A DNA stretch of 41,698 nt from Globomyces pollinis-pini (lineage: Eukaryota > Chytridiomycota > Chytridiomycetes > Rhizophydiales > Globomycetaceae). This document shows positions 20,280 to 31,766 of this stretch, piece after piece. The notes below the pieces were generated by a model. It saw nothing but the letters and a program-made list of their open reading frames with translations. It was not told the DNA's origin and searched no databases. Position 1 is the first letter of the stretch, and every line of letters starts with the position of its first letter. The position numbers and the translations under genes were made by a program. The stretch covers positions 10,741 through 52,438 of the forward strand of contig MU621204.1 in NCBI GenBank assembly GCA_025399215.1, written 5' to 3'.

Positions 20280-21266
20280 ATGAAAATAATTTATCTTACT
20301 GTACTATTGAATGTAATATATGCCATACCACAAGATGGGTCTGAAGCAGTGTCCAACAATGATGGAAAAGGGGCAGTTGTGATTGACGGTTCTGAAGCAG
20401 TGTCGAATAATGATGGAAAAGGAGCAGTTCTGATTGATGACACCGCTAATTTACCTCAGAAGGCACCACAACGCGAAAAACAGATTGAACTTCCAGTCTC
20501 GAATAATGACGGTAAAGGAGCTGTACCTATTATATCCACTCCAGCCCCTGCTCCTCCTCCACCTCCACCTCGACCTCCTACACCTCCTCCAAGGCCCCCA
20601 AGTCCTCCACCTCCAAGACCACAAAAGCAAAACCGGCCTTATGGAAACCAGAATCCATACAAACAACAAGGAAATCGCTACCCTCAAAGGCCTTATGGTC
20701 ATGAACAACAACGTCCACAACAGCGACCATATGGCTATGGACAACAACGTCCACAGCAGCGACCATATCGACATGAACAACAGCGGCCTTATGGACAGAA
20801 CCAAGGTGGTTATAATGTACCATCAAGACCAAAACCTTATAATGTACCTGTAATAACCCCAGTTCCAGCCCCTATTCCAACGTCTAATCCTGTACCTAAC
20901 CCTGTACCAACTCCTGTACCTACTCCAGGCAATTCCGGATCACCATCTGGTTCGTCATCCGGTTCTGAATCTACTTCTAGTTCAGGATCTACATCTACTG
21001 GTCCATCATCACCTTCAGGTTCATCAACTGGAACTGAATCCTCTTCTGGATCAGGGTCTACAGGTTCAGGTTCATCATCCCCAAATCTACCAATCGAGCC
21101 ATCAAGTGTACCTCAACCTCCAACCACAATGGATGGTTTACCATCACCATCTTCCACGGATGGATCGCAACCATCAACTACCCCAGGAACAATTGTATCT
21201 GCCGGTATCATGACCAACATCTCTAACACCATATTGATGTTAGTTATTGCAACGCTAACCTTATAA
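20280..21266 (+). CDS. Secreted Pro/Gln/Ser-rich repeat protein 3, GPI-type C-terminus
   Basis: Single exon, 328 residues. Signal peptide MKIIYLTVLLNVIYAIPQ. Three copies of VSNNDGKGAV follow (about residues 24-83), the same motif seen once in gene 2. Then a proline-rich block (PAPPPPPPRPPTPPP), a Gln/Arg/Tyr-rich block with repeats of RPYGHEQQRPQQ type, a VPxPVP-type block and a long Ser/Gly/Thr region. The tail ITNISNTILMLVIATLTL-like segment is hydrophobic and ends the protein, fitting a GPI signal. Likely a wall protein or adhesin-like stalk. Its stop lies 54 bp from the stop of the convergent PRP4 gene. Confidence 0.75.
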   Translation: MKIIYLTVLLNVIYAIPQDGSEAVSNNDGKGAVVIDGSEAVSNNDGKGAVLIDDTANLPQKAPQREKQIELPVSNNDGKGAVPIISTPAPAPPPPPPRPPTPPPRPPSPPPPRPQKQNRPYGNQNPYKQQGNRYPQRPYGHEQQRPQQRPYGYGQQRPQQRPYRHEQQRPYGQNQGGYNVPSRPKPYNVPVITPVPAPIPTSNPVPNPVPTPVPTPGNSGSPSGSSSGSESTSSSGSTSTGPSSPSGSSTGTESSSGSGSTGSGSSSPNLPIEPSSVPQPPTTMDGLPSPSSTDGSQPSTTPGTIVSAGIMTNISNTILMLVIATLTL

Positions 21267-21320
21267 ATCAATATATTTTTTTTGTTCATAATAAAAACAG
21301 TGTTATTTTGCAATATTTTA

Positions 21321-23476
<2,156 letters not shown>

Positions 23477-23631
23477 GTTTCAAAATTTGAAAAAAATATT
23501 TAAAAATTGCAGGTTCTCAAAACACAGGAAAACGGAGTAGTATAATAGTACTATTGAATATGACATTTTTTATTCAATCCAACTTAAGCTTTAATGGCGT
23601 ATCTAAAAATAGTTAAATAAAAACGTTAAAA

Positions 23632-24136
23632 TTACTTTCGTTGTGGGAAATGAGTGAGTTTCTTGACTTGTTTGACGGTCTTCTTGGAAGCTTCGTTAAT
23701 GGTCAAACGACGACGAATAGCACGGGTCTTCTTTGCACGGAGGTCAAGAGGAAGGTACTTCTTTCCCTTGTAGAAAATACGGAGTTGTTCTCTTTGGTTT
23801 TGGGACATGATGGTCATGACACGAGCAATAGATTTGCGAAGGATTCCGATTTTAACAAGTTTTGGGGAGTTTCCATCTTTAGCCTTGGAAACTCTAAGAG
23901 CCAATAACTCTCTTTTGAGATCATCTAATTGCTGGGTGAGTTCAGCTTTAGTTTGTTTTCTGAGTTCAAAAGCTTTAACGTGAGTCTAAAGGATTAGCAA
24001 AGGACTTTAGACAAAGGACTTTGATGAATTAGTTTTTTTAAACAGACAAGTGTAAGAATATGTATGTATCAATTGGTATGGATGGATGGATGGATATTAT
24101 TGTTATATGATGTGTGTGTTGTCGTATTTTTACCAT
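23632..24136 (-). CDS. RPL35: 60S ribosomal protein L35 (uL29)
   Basis: Two exons on the minus strand: 24136-24134 (the ATG alone) and 23985-23632, giving 118 residues. The protein starts MTHVKAFELRKQTKAEL and has the L35 signatures KSIARVMTIMSQNQRE, FYKGKKYLPLDLRAKKTRA and IRRRLT. The ribosomal protein sits near the peptide exit tunnel of the large subunit. The single intron (23986-24133) is 148 nt, about five times the local norm, and begins directly after the start codon, a position common in ribosomal-protein genes of fungi. It contains a doubled CAAAGGACTTT (23998 and 24012) and a GGAT microsatellite near 24080. The gene is divergent from SPT20 with 55 bp between start codons. Confidence 0.95.
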
Positions 24137-24191
24137 CTGAAAATGTAAAGAATTTTGGTAATCCGAAACAACCCTAACCCTTCCCAATTCC
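24137..24191. promoter_or_regulatory. 55-bp divergent promoter of RPL35 and SPT20
   Basis: This is all the DNA between the two start codons. Positions 24170-24180 read AACCCTAACCC, a telomere-repeat-like box. Boxes of this type (telo box, HomolE-like) are known upstream of ribosomal protein genes in several fungi and plants. It has no TATA box. Confidence 0.7.
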
Positions 24192-25491
24192 ATGTCAAAG
24201 CCATTCAAAATCACCTTACAGAAATCACATTTTACCATTCAAGACAGCGTATGAACCATCTTGTTAATCCTAGGAAACTACCTATAAATACAATGGTGAT
24301 TTGAAGCCAGTTATTGATTCTTTAAATACTCTATCCATACCTGAAGATGCTGCTCCTTTTATCCCTCAAGACTGCTTTCTAAATGGTTTGATCTGTTTCT
24401 CTTATCCATTAGGCAAAATGGTCGTCGATATTCATGACTACAGGTACTGCATAAAAGTTCTTATTCGATTAGGTGTTAAATTAATTCTCTTATATTAGGT
24501 AATAAGAATATATCATAATAACAATAAAAGGTTGAAGCATGATTGTTTAACTCTTTAGGTATTTCTCTTTCATCAACTAAAAATAGATACAACTATCCTA
24601 CATTTGTTCAATTAAAATTAAACCACAACGATGAAAGTCTTCGTAATGATTTAAATTCATTCGGGTTGGATTATTTGGGTGAGGAATGGAATGCACAAAC
24701 TTCATTAGAATTACAATCAAAAATACTTGTAAATTGTTTACAATTCTTTACAATAGCCACATTTATATAACTCCTTGGACTTGGATCCAAATCCGGAAAT
24801 ACATCGCGCAAAAACATTACAAGCTTATAATAAAAATAAGTATTTTCTCAAACGAAAACGACCTTCTGATTGGGCAGATAAAGAAAAAGAAGAAATAGAA
24901 AGAAAGGAATCTGCAAAATTGATGCTTCTCATGGATAAAGTAATTACGTAATTCAGTTAATCAAGTTCCAATTAGACAAATAATGTTGAATTTTATCCTA
25001 GATTTTCTCAAATATCGTTTGTGGAAGATTGGAGAAAGAATAAGCAAGAGGCGGAAAAGATGTTTCTAAAAGGGAAAAACGACAAAAATACAATCAGATT
25101 GAATTTAAATCCTCTAGGTTATAAAATTGGAAAAAAAATAACATTTCATAGCTCGTAAAACTACACAGTTAGAATATAACCTCAATTCAAGAATTCTAAG
25201 GACAATCAAATTCGAATCAATACAAGAAAGACCTGATCCATGTACAAAAATGTATACAAAATTCAACATGTATTGACAGTACAATCTCATCATTCTAGTT
25301 ATGAAGTTGGAGATGACTCATTTGAAGGTGTATTAAGGTGGGGAAAAGCAGAGGGGACTAGTATTGGAGGAGATACTTTGCGATACTTGATTGGAAATAA
25401 GGAAGCGGTAGATCACTATGTTAGTCAATTCAAGCAGTTTTATGGATTACTCCACAAATGTGTATATGACTCGATGGATGCTGATAGTTGA
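24192..25491 (+). CDS. SPT20: SAGA complex subunit SPT20
   Basis: Seven exons: 24192-24248, 24274-24443, 24587-24728, 24757-24939, 24976-25117, 25152-25241, 25280-25491, giving 331 residues with a closed frame. Conserved Spt20 blocks are visible: MVVDIHDYR, YPTFVQLKL, SLDLDPNPEIHRAK with LKRKRPSDWA, YPRFSQISFVEDWRKNKQ, RILRTIKFES, DDSFEGVLRWGKAEGT and a C-terminal HYVSQFKQFYGLL. The protein is a structural subunit of the SAGA histone acetyltransferase coactivator in the nucleus. It is short, lacking the long Gln-rich tail of yeast and animals. Introns are 25, 143, 28, 36, 34 and 38 nt. The 143-nt one is a run of five abutting units. Confidence 0.92.
24444..24586 (+). other. Run of five abutting GT...AG intron units in SPT20
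   Basis: The gap between exons encoding DIHDYR and YNYPTFVQL is 143 nt and divides without remainder into 24444-24472 (29), 24473-24498 (26), 24499-24530 (32), 24531-24558 (28) and 24559-24586 (28). Every unit starts GT and ends AG, with four AG|GT junctions. Unit sizes match the 24-38 nt range of single introns elsewhere in the window. Removing all five joins AG to A (Arg) and restores the Spt20 frame. Retaining the last unit alone gives a stop, and retaining the first alone shifts the frame. Confidence 0.88.
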
Positions 25492-25640
25492 ATAAAAGGG
25501 ATACCAACATACTGTGATATTTTTAAACTTATAATCTATTCTTTAACGCCATTCTTATAGTTTTACATTTCAATAATCCTCAATAATGATAGTGTCTTCA
25601 CGAGTTTAGTTCCAAGAAATTCTCAAATTTATTTACAAAA

Positions 25641-27622
25641 CTAACTCCAATAGTATTCCAAATCTTCTTCCTCTTTTTTCTTGGTGTCCTGTTCTTGAGC
25701 TCTTTTCTTTTGAGGAGGAGCGGAACGGAATATCACTGGTTTACCAGTCTACTATAAACTATTAAATTCAATACCTTCTTTTTTACAGGAGCTCTTGCAC
25801 GTTCTAATGCCCTTTGAACACGCTCTTCTTGCAATGCACGTTGTGCTTCTAATTTTTCTTCACGTAACCTTTGCCTACGTTCTTTATCTTTCATCTAACC
25901 AAGTAATGAGTATAAAGTATTTCTACCTTTTCTGCTTCTTCTACTTTATCTGGTGGCATTAATTCAATTGCTTCAAATAACTGTTCCAACCTGTTTTCAA
26001 TACTAGTAAGCATCTGAAGGGTAGATAAATCACCATCATTATCACCCAAACATCTTCGGTACACTTCTTTCACTTTATGATTTAAATCTTCCAATAATTT
26101 CTCTTGGCTATCACCACCAACCACTCCACTTGTGAACATTCTAAAATCATTATTGTTTTGAATGAGTTTACTTTGCTCTTTCTTCCAACATTTTGGCCTT
26201 TTCTTCTTCTTTATCAATTGCTGCATTTAAAAATTCAATCTGTTGATTTAGATTTGCAGTTTCATTTTCCCTAATTCAAAATCAAAACCAAGTTATTTAC
26301 ATTTTGGCAGTGGTTTCTAGTATTTTTGCTTTCAATTCTTCCAAAGTTTCTTCAGTTTCTTGACAATTTTGAATCAATGCTAAATTGTTTTCCTCCAATT
26401 CTGCAAATATATCTAATAATTGTTCTGGCGATTTGAAATAGATTAATGGTGTATCACTATCCAATAAATCATCTTCATGTGGAGGTTCTTCTAATTTCGA
26501 TTCATCAGGTTTTGTATTTGTTTGATCATTATCTATTATTTAATTGAATTGAATAAATTACCATTTTTCTCTTTCTATCGATTGATTAGTTTAATTTTTT
26601 TTTAATACCTTTTTACTGACCAAGAATTCAGTAGGAGTTAATTTATCTAAGAATTGACGATATCTTTGTAAATCTCTCAATTGATCTTCATTTTTTGTCA
26701 TATCACTTCTAATACTCATAATTTGAACATTTAATTTTTTAATTTCTTGAACTTTTTCTAACTTTGCTTTAGTTTCCATTTCAGCTCTTATTTTATCATT
26801 AATTGATTTGATTTTGATTACTTTTTAATGGCTTCAACTGAATTTTTATCATTTTCTTTTAAGAATGCATCAAATTTAGCAGCATCTTCTTCTAATGCTT
26901 TTTCATCATCAATTAATTTTTGTTCTTCTCTCTAAAATATTAATTTTAAAAAAATATTCACTTGAGCAATCATTTCTAATTTTTTCATTTCATCACGTTT
27001 AACTCCAAGAGCATAATGTACTAGAAACATTTCTCTTTTCTTTGCTATAAAATCATGTAAATTTTCTTTTCCTAAATGTCGATCCGCTAATGCATTAGTA
27101 TCATAAAAGTATTTTTATACCTCTATTTTGTCTACTAGTTAATACTTTATCAACATCTCGTTTTCTTAATCGATTATAAAATTCTAAATCATCCTTATCT
27201 TCTGCTAATAAATTTTTGAAATTTTTAGCTTTAGAATGATTCTTTTCATAAATACTCAAACTATTCAATTTTTGTTTAGTCAAACATCAATTATTAAATT
27301 CCTTACTTGTCTCTTGGTAGCTCTATCATTCTCTCTTAATGCAAATACTTCAATATCTGCTGGCATATTAAAAGGATTTTCAAATTTTTGTATAGTTTCA
27401 TTAGAATCAGATTCCATAATGGATCCAGTAATATTTTGTCCTGATTTGGATACCAATTCAGGTAATTTTAATATTTTACTCCTTGGTGTCACTAATAATT
27501 ATAAAATGAATTCCAATTACCAATGGATTTAGGAATCAATGAAGTTTTTTTTGAACGAGATACCTAATTCATTAATTATTTTTGTATTAAAATTATACAT
27601 TGGAAGTAGCAGTAGTCGCCAT
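25641..27622 (-). CDS. CFAP100: Cilia/flagella-associated protein CFAP100 (CCDC37/MIA1) homologue
   Basis: Thirteen exons on the minus strand: 27622-27599, 27563-27521, 27491-27307, a fourth exon ending at 27121, 27086-26962, 26931-26822, 26786-26609, 26574-26562, 26532-26301, 26270-26172, 26140-25927, 25894-25775, 25748-25641. Recognisable blocks are NPFNMPADIEVFALREND, KKREMFLVHYALGVKRDEM, FLDKLTPTEFL, PLIYFKSPEQLLDIFAELEE, NLALIQNCQETEETLEELK and GKPVIFRSAPP. The protein is a coiled-coil axonemal component that, with CFAP73/MIA2, links I1 inner-arm dynein to the doublet, so it implies a motile flagellum. Twelve introns; eleven are 26-35 nt. The third is ambiguous: a 46-nt intron keeps the expected SIYEKNHSK but breaks the frame, while a 65-nt one (27242-27306) closes the frame but drops about seven residues. 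Confidence 0.88.
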
Positions 27623-27932
27623 TGATTGTTCAAAATTTTGATTTGTTTTTTACGCGATTATTTACAAAGTAAATGATGATTTGAATAACTTTATCAATAT
27701 AAATGAATATATTTAACCAAATGCAATGTCAATGAATGATTTTATGATCACTTTTCAATAATCTCTTTTATTTTTGACATTCATTTTTGACATTCTTATT
27801 TTATTCTATTTCAAATGTTACTATTAAAGATCACTTTGAAATTAATTAGGTATTCAATTGATTGAGGTTGATTCCGTCACATTAGTCACAACACAAATGA
27901 GGCTTTCATCCACAGGAAAAACTTCACCTAAA
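27623..27932. promoter_or_regulatory. Divergent promoter region of CFAP100 and SKP1
   Basis: About 310 bp, AT-rich, between opposed start codons. An in-frame ATG at 27897 could extend SKP1 by 12 residues, and a TTG-led frame reaches 27858. A direct repeat of TTTTTGACATTC (near 27771 and 27786) is present. No clear TATA box. Confidence 0.4.
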
Positions 27933-28472
27933 ATGACAACTACAGAATCAGAATTAATTAAATTACGTACAAGTGATGATGTTGTATTTTCTATTGAAAA
28001 ACATGTCATTGTACAATCAGTATTAATCAAGAATATGTTAAATGATTTGGATGTCGTAGATGATATTCCTTTACCAAATGTAACAAGTGCTACTATGAAA
28101 ATAAGTATAGCAATCTTTTTTATTAATTTATTTAGTTGTCGAATATTTAACTCACCATAAAGATGATGTCATTCCTGCTGAACCGGTAGAAAAAAAATTA
28201 CATGATATCTCGGATTTTGATAAAGAATTATTAAATGTGGTAAATAGTACCTTATTTGATATCATCTTGGCTGCAAACTATCTGGATATTCCTTCATTAC
28301 TGGATGTTGGTTGTAGATGTGTTGCAATCAAAATTAAGGGTAAATCTGTCGAAGAAATTCAAAAGGTTTTTTATTTTTAATGTAACGTTAGGAATTCAAT
28401 ATTCCTAAAGAACATCATAGATCAGATGAAGAGATTGCTAAAATGAAGGAAGAATTAAAAGGAATTTTATAA
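27933..28472 (+). CDS. SKP1: SKP1, SCF ubiquitin ligase adaptor
   Basis: Three exons: 27933-28104, 28136-28365, 28392-28472, giving 160 residues. Introns are 31 and 26 nt. The BTB/POZ-like start ELIKLRTSDDVVFSIEKHVI, the central IPLPNVTSATMK, the block VVNSTLFDIILAANYLDIPS and GKSVEEIQKEFNI are typical of SKP1. Family role: a bridge between cullin-1 and F-box proteins in SCF ligases, and a kinetochore component in yeast. The C-terminus after EFNI is unusual: it ends ...EEIAKMKEELKGIL and lacks the usual acidic run with Trp-Cys that helps bind F-boxes. An in-frame ATG at 27897 is an alternative start. Confidence 0.9.
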
Positions 28473-28709
28473 ATTTCTTCAATGTATGAATTTTACCATG
28501 AATGAATAAATCACCAGAATAATTGAATGATGATTTGCTTGCTATTCTGTTCTAATTAAGTATGGATTTTATCCATGGAATTTGTAGTAACTTTTGATTT
28601 ATAACTAGTTAAAAACTAAAACAAATCTCATGAGATTCAAACAGTTGCATCGGGTAAGATAAACGGAAGTAACGTTTTCATTTCACGCTTGTTAAATTCT
28701 TTCCTTGCC

Positions 28710-30446
28710 ATGCCTTTACCTTCAACAAATCTTATACAAGCACCATACCTATCCTTACGATTCTCGTTCAAGAATATCGTAATTATCTCATCTGTAATTC
28801 CATTTAGATTATATCGACTCTTGTGTTTTTATTCACCCTACAAATATTATATATTTTCAGACAATCAGTTGGTGTCTTTTTCAACGATAATATTTATCAA
28901 TTACTATCACTTATTGTGATTGTGTTGGTAGGAATTTGGGGTGGTAGATTAGCTGAACGAGTTGGTCAGGATCCAATGCTTGGAATGTTATTTTCTGGAT
29001 TATTATTGAGGAATTTATTCCCTTCCTTCATTTATCCAATACCACATTCTTGGACTTCTATTCTTTGGACAACTGCACTCTGTTCAGTGATTTCACGTGC
29101 TGGATTGTCTTTGATGTTACCAAAAGTGATTCCTAACGTATGGGAATCTTTGTTTCTAGGAACAGTTCCTGTTTTGGCTGAAGCTATTATGCTTGCTCTG
29201 ATGACATCTGTCGTTTTTCATTTACCTTTACCTTGGGCTTTTACTCTGTCTTTTGGTGTATCTACTATATCTCCTGGTATGGATAAATAAGTTAACTATA
29301 GGTGTGGTTGTACCTTTATTGTTACGTTTGATAGATAATGGATGGGGAAAAAGTCGATTACCACCAATGTTACTCACAGGTACTCTGACACCTTATACCA
29401 TTTTACTCGTTTCATGAGATACATTTCTTAATCTATTATCAACGATATTACGAATTCTAATGTATATTAGGTCTCGGTTTAGATGTTTTGGTTGGTACCG
29501 CTGGTTTTGGAATCTCTTTAGCTTCCTGTTTCGGGTATTCCAAATAACCTAATCCCAGACATAAACATGAACAAGACCACCCAGAACTTTGGTTTCACAA
29601 TTCATGGGTTGGAAGGTAAACAGAATGTAAATATTGACATAAAAAGATGTCTGGAAGAAATAGGAATGGGATTATTTTTGGGAACTACATTTGGATTCGT
29701 CAGTTTTGTACTATTAAAGTCAAAGAGAATATCTGGTCGGGTATTATCAATGGTTATGTTTGTGGTAAGTACAGTCACTATGATATGGTGTAAAACTCAT
29801 GGATTCACTGGATCTGCATCTTTTTCTACGTTCATTACCTGGAGTATAATAGCCAATACATGGCCTCAGAATTATATCGAAAAATCGGATATCAGGTAAA
29901 TTATGATTCCTATTGATGGTTCAATTAGGTATATTAGTGAAGTTCAAATAGTTTTTTTAGATTAAAGAAGTTGTGGTTATTTTTCAAGCCATTTCTATTT
30001 CCTGTAATTGGGGCGACCGTGTCCTTGGGAGATACTCCTATATCACTTCTTTTAAAAAGTTTTTCGATAGTGTTAGTGTCAGTAACGGTAAAAATGTCTG
30101 CAACATATATTACAGCGACTGCTGCTGGCTTGTCAGATGCAGAAGCAATGTTTGTGTGTGGTTTATGGAGTGGTAAAGCAAGTATACAAGTAAATTTGTT
30201 GAAGATTTTGATTATTAGGCAACTTTATGTGAATCGGCCTTGGAGATGGTACACAAATACAAACTGGAAGGAACAGAGGAAGAAGAGTATGCAAAAATAG
30301 TGTTCTTGTGTATGGTATCTGCCATCGTTATTGGAGCACCTAGTGCGTCCAATTGGGTGTTAATCTATGGTAAAAATCCACTTGGAGAAGAAACTGCCAA
30401 TCCAATTATGAAAGCAGAAGGGACATCAGAGCAGGTGGATATTTAA
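28710..30446 (+). CDS. Cation/proton antiporter (CPA / Na+-H+ exchanger fold)
   Basis: Seven exons: 28710-28778, 28808-29276, 29302-29379, 29471-29527, 29559-29895, 29961-30189, 30219-30446, giving 488 residues in frame. The product has a dozen or so hydrophobic segments, the SISPGVVVPLLLRL helix that resembles the discontinuous helix of CPA antiporters, and GLGLDVLVGTAGFGIS at the position of the ion-binding helix (Asp present). It best fits fungal/animal SLC9B-like or bacterial CPA proteins that exchange Na+ or K+ for H+; the ion is unknown. Introns are 29, 25, 91, 31, 65 and 29 nt. The 65-nt one is two abutting units. The fourth intron uses an unusual donor, GTTTCG, chosen because it alone keeps the frame. 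Confidence 0.82.
29896..29960 (+). other. Run of two abutting GT...AG intron units in the antiporter gene
   Basis: The 65-nt gap after EKSDIR divides exactly into 29896-29928 (33 nt) and 29929-29960 (32 nt), each GT...AG, meeting at one AG|GT junction. Removing both joins AG to A (Arg) and continues LKKLWLFFKPFLF in frame. Confidence 0.78.
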
Positions 30447-30775
30447 GTAATACACAAAGCAATAGACAACTCTAATACATACATTACATGAAAGAACACG
30501 AGATAACTGAATAGTAATATAAATTATAGCTTTATTTAATATTATGATTGAGAATGTCGCGCTTGATTGTAAATTCATCATTAGGGTGATTGATGTGAGA
30601 AGCCACAGTCATTTCAATTCAATCTTTATTCTTAACTAAAGACCACCAAAAAACCAGCTACAAAGAAGCAAGTGAAGCAATTAAACTACTTTAACCTGTA
30701 ATACTACAACCTGCTCCAACAACGACTAAATACTACAATTACTCTCACTCTAAATAGTACTAAAAAATTCAAAAA
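30447..30775. other. Intergenic region, no supported gene
   Basis: 329 bp with the antiporter 3' flank and an A/C-rich leader before the next gene (30700-30775). No ORF or motif recognised. Confidence 0.5.
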
Positions 30776-31585
30776 ATGTGCTGCTGTAACTGCAAGAAAC
30801 TGTTCTTTGGATCATTCATCACTTGGTTTGTCTATAAAAAGAAAATCACAGATTCTCTGCCAACAAAGAGATTCTTGCTCTTTCTGTTGGTACTCTTCCT
30901 GACCTTTTATTTTGCTCCTTTGTCTTTCCTACACAATAGTCATCCTCCTTTACTCTTTACAAACGCCTCCATATCCATCCCAGCAACTTGTACTCAGATC
31001 CGACAATCATTTTCTAATTTTCCCCTTCCTCCTTTAACATCCCAAAAGTTGGATTATGAATGTGATCATTTATTGTCTTCAAATCCATCCATGGAAATAG
31101 ATATCAAAAAACAATTGAAAGATTCTTTTCAGAAAAATTCAAGTCTCGAATTACTCAACTTGAATCCCATTCACCTTTCCACCTCCATTTGGCTTCTCAA
31201 TCAACAACATATCATCAACCCTTTGGGGTACAGTCATATCACCTCCTTTACTAGCGATACTGACCTATATGATACATTCCAATGGTATAGAGAACATGAT
31301 GAAGGTTTGAAGGATAGATGGTCACTGTTCCAACTTAATGAAACGATACGTTTCAATTATAAACATCATTTTGATATCATCTTCACTTGGTTACTCAACG
31401 ACAATGTTTGGGAAACTATTGAATTGGTAAAGTATTACTTGAAACCTAATGCTATATTGTATATTGATTTTCCAACACCCCATCCTATCTTTTATAAAAA
31501 TGAACACAGTAGTTACGCTTATCGTTGGATTCCAAATAGTCATGATTCATCCATGGCTAATGCTATCAAAGTTATCATCTCTTAG
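30776..31585 (+). CDS. Type II membrane protein with a possible methyltransferase-like lumenal domain
   Basis: Single exon, 269 residues. The N-terminus is Cys-rich (MCCCNCKKLFF), possibly palmitoylated, followed by a basic stretch and one hydrophobic anchor (FLLFLLVLFLTFYFAPLSFL, about residues 33-52). The rest is hydrophilic with several Asn-x-Ser/Thr sites (NASI, NSSL, NETI), suggesting a lumenal or extracellular domain. The segment FDIIFTWLL...VKYYLKPNAILYIDFP resembles the strand-helix-strand of SAM-dependent methyltransferases, but no glycine-rich SAM motif is evident. The function is unknown. It ends 181 bp from the stop of the convergent GH6 gene. Confidence 0.6.
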   Translation: MCCCNCKKLFFGSFITWFVYKKKITDSLPTKRFLLFLLVLFLTFYFAPLSFLHNSHPPLLFTNASISIPATCTQIRQSFSNFPLPPLTSQKLDYECDHLLSSNPSMEIDIKKQLKDSFQKNSSLELLNLNPIHLSTSIWLLNQQHIINPLGYSHITSFTSDTDLYDTFQWYREHDEGLKDRWSLFQLNETIRFNYKHHFDIIFTWLLNDNVWETIELVKYYLKPNAILYIDFPTPHPIFYKNEHSSYAYRWIPNSHDSSMANAIKVIIS

Positions 31586-31766
31586 TCCAACAGCAACATG
31601 CCTTGGATCGCCATCTAACCGTATAGAATGTATCAAATATTGTTTCCTGTAATAAAGACATTAAAACTCTAATGATTGGGTATCGCGTTATTTTTGTATT
31701 CTTAGTATTAGAAAAGATAATACAAGAAAATTGAATTTCAGTCGATGATGAGTTTATTGAGAAGAT

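Noticed and set aside
20451..20853. Long alternative frames over secreted protein gene 3
   Set aside because: Shadows of the repeat-rich coding sequence; the main frame has the signal peptide and C-terminal tail.
24077..24096. GGAT microsatellite
   Set aside because: A simple repeat inside the RPL35 intron; noted there, not a separate feature of interest.
29380..29470. 91-nt antiporter intron tested as a tandem run
   Set aside because: No internal AG|GT and no nested segment of normal size; it looks like a single longer intron.
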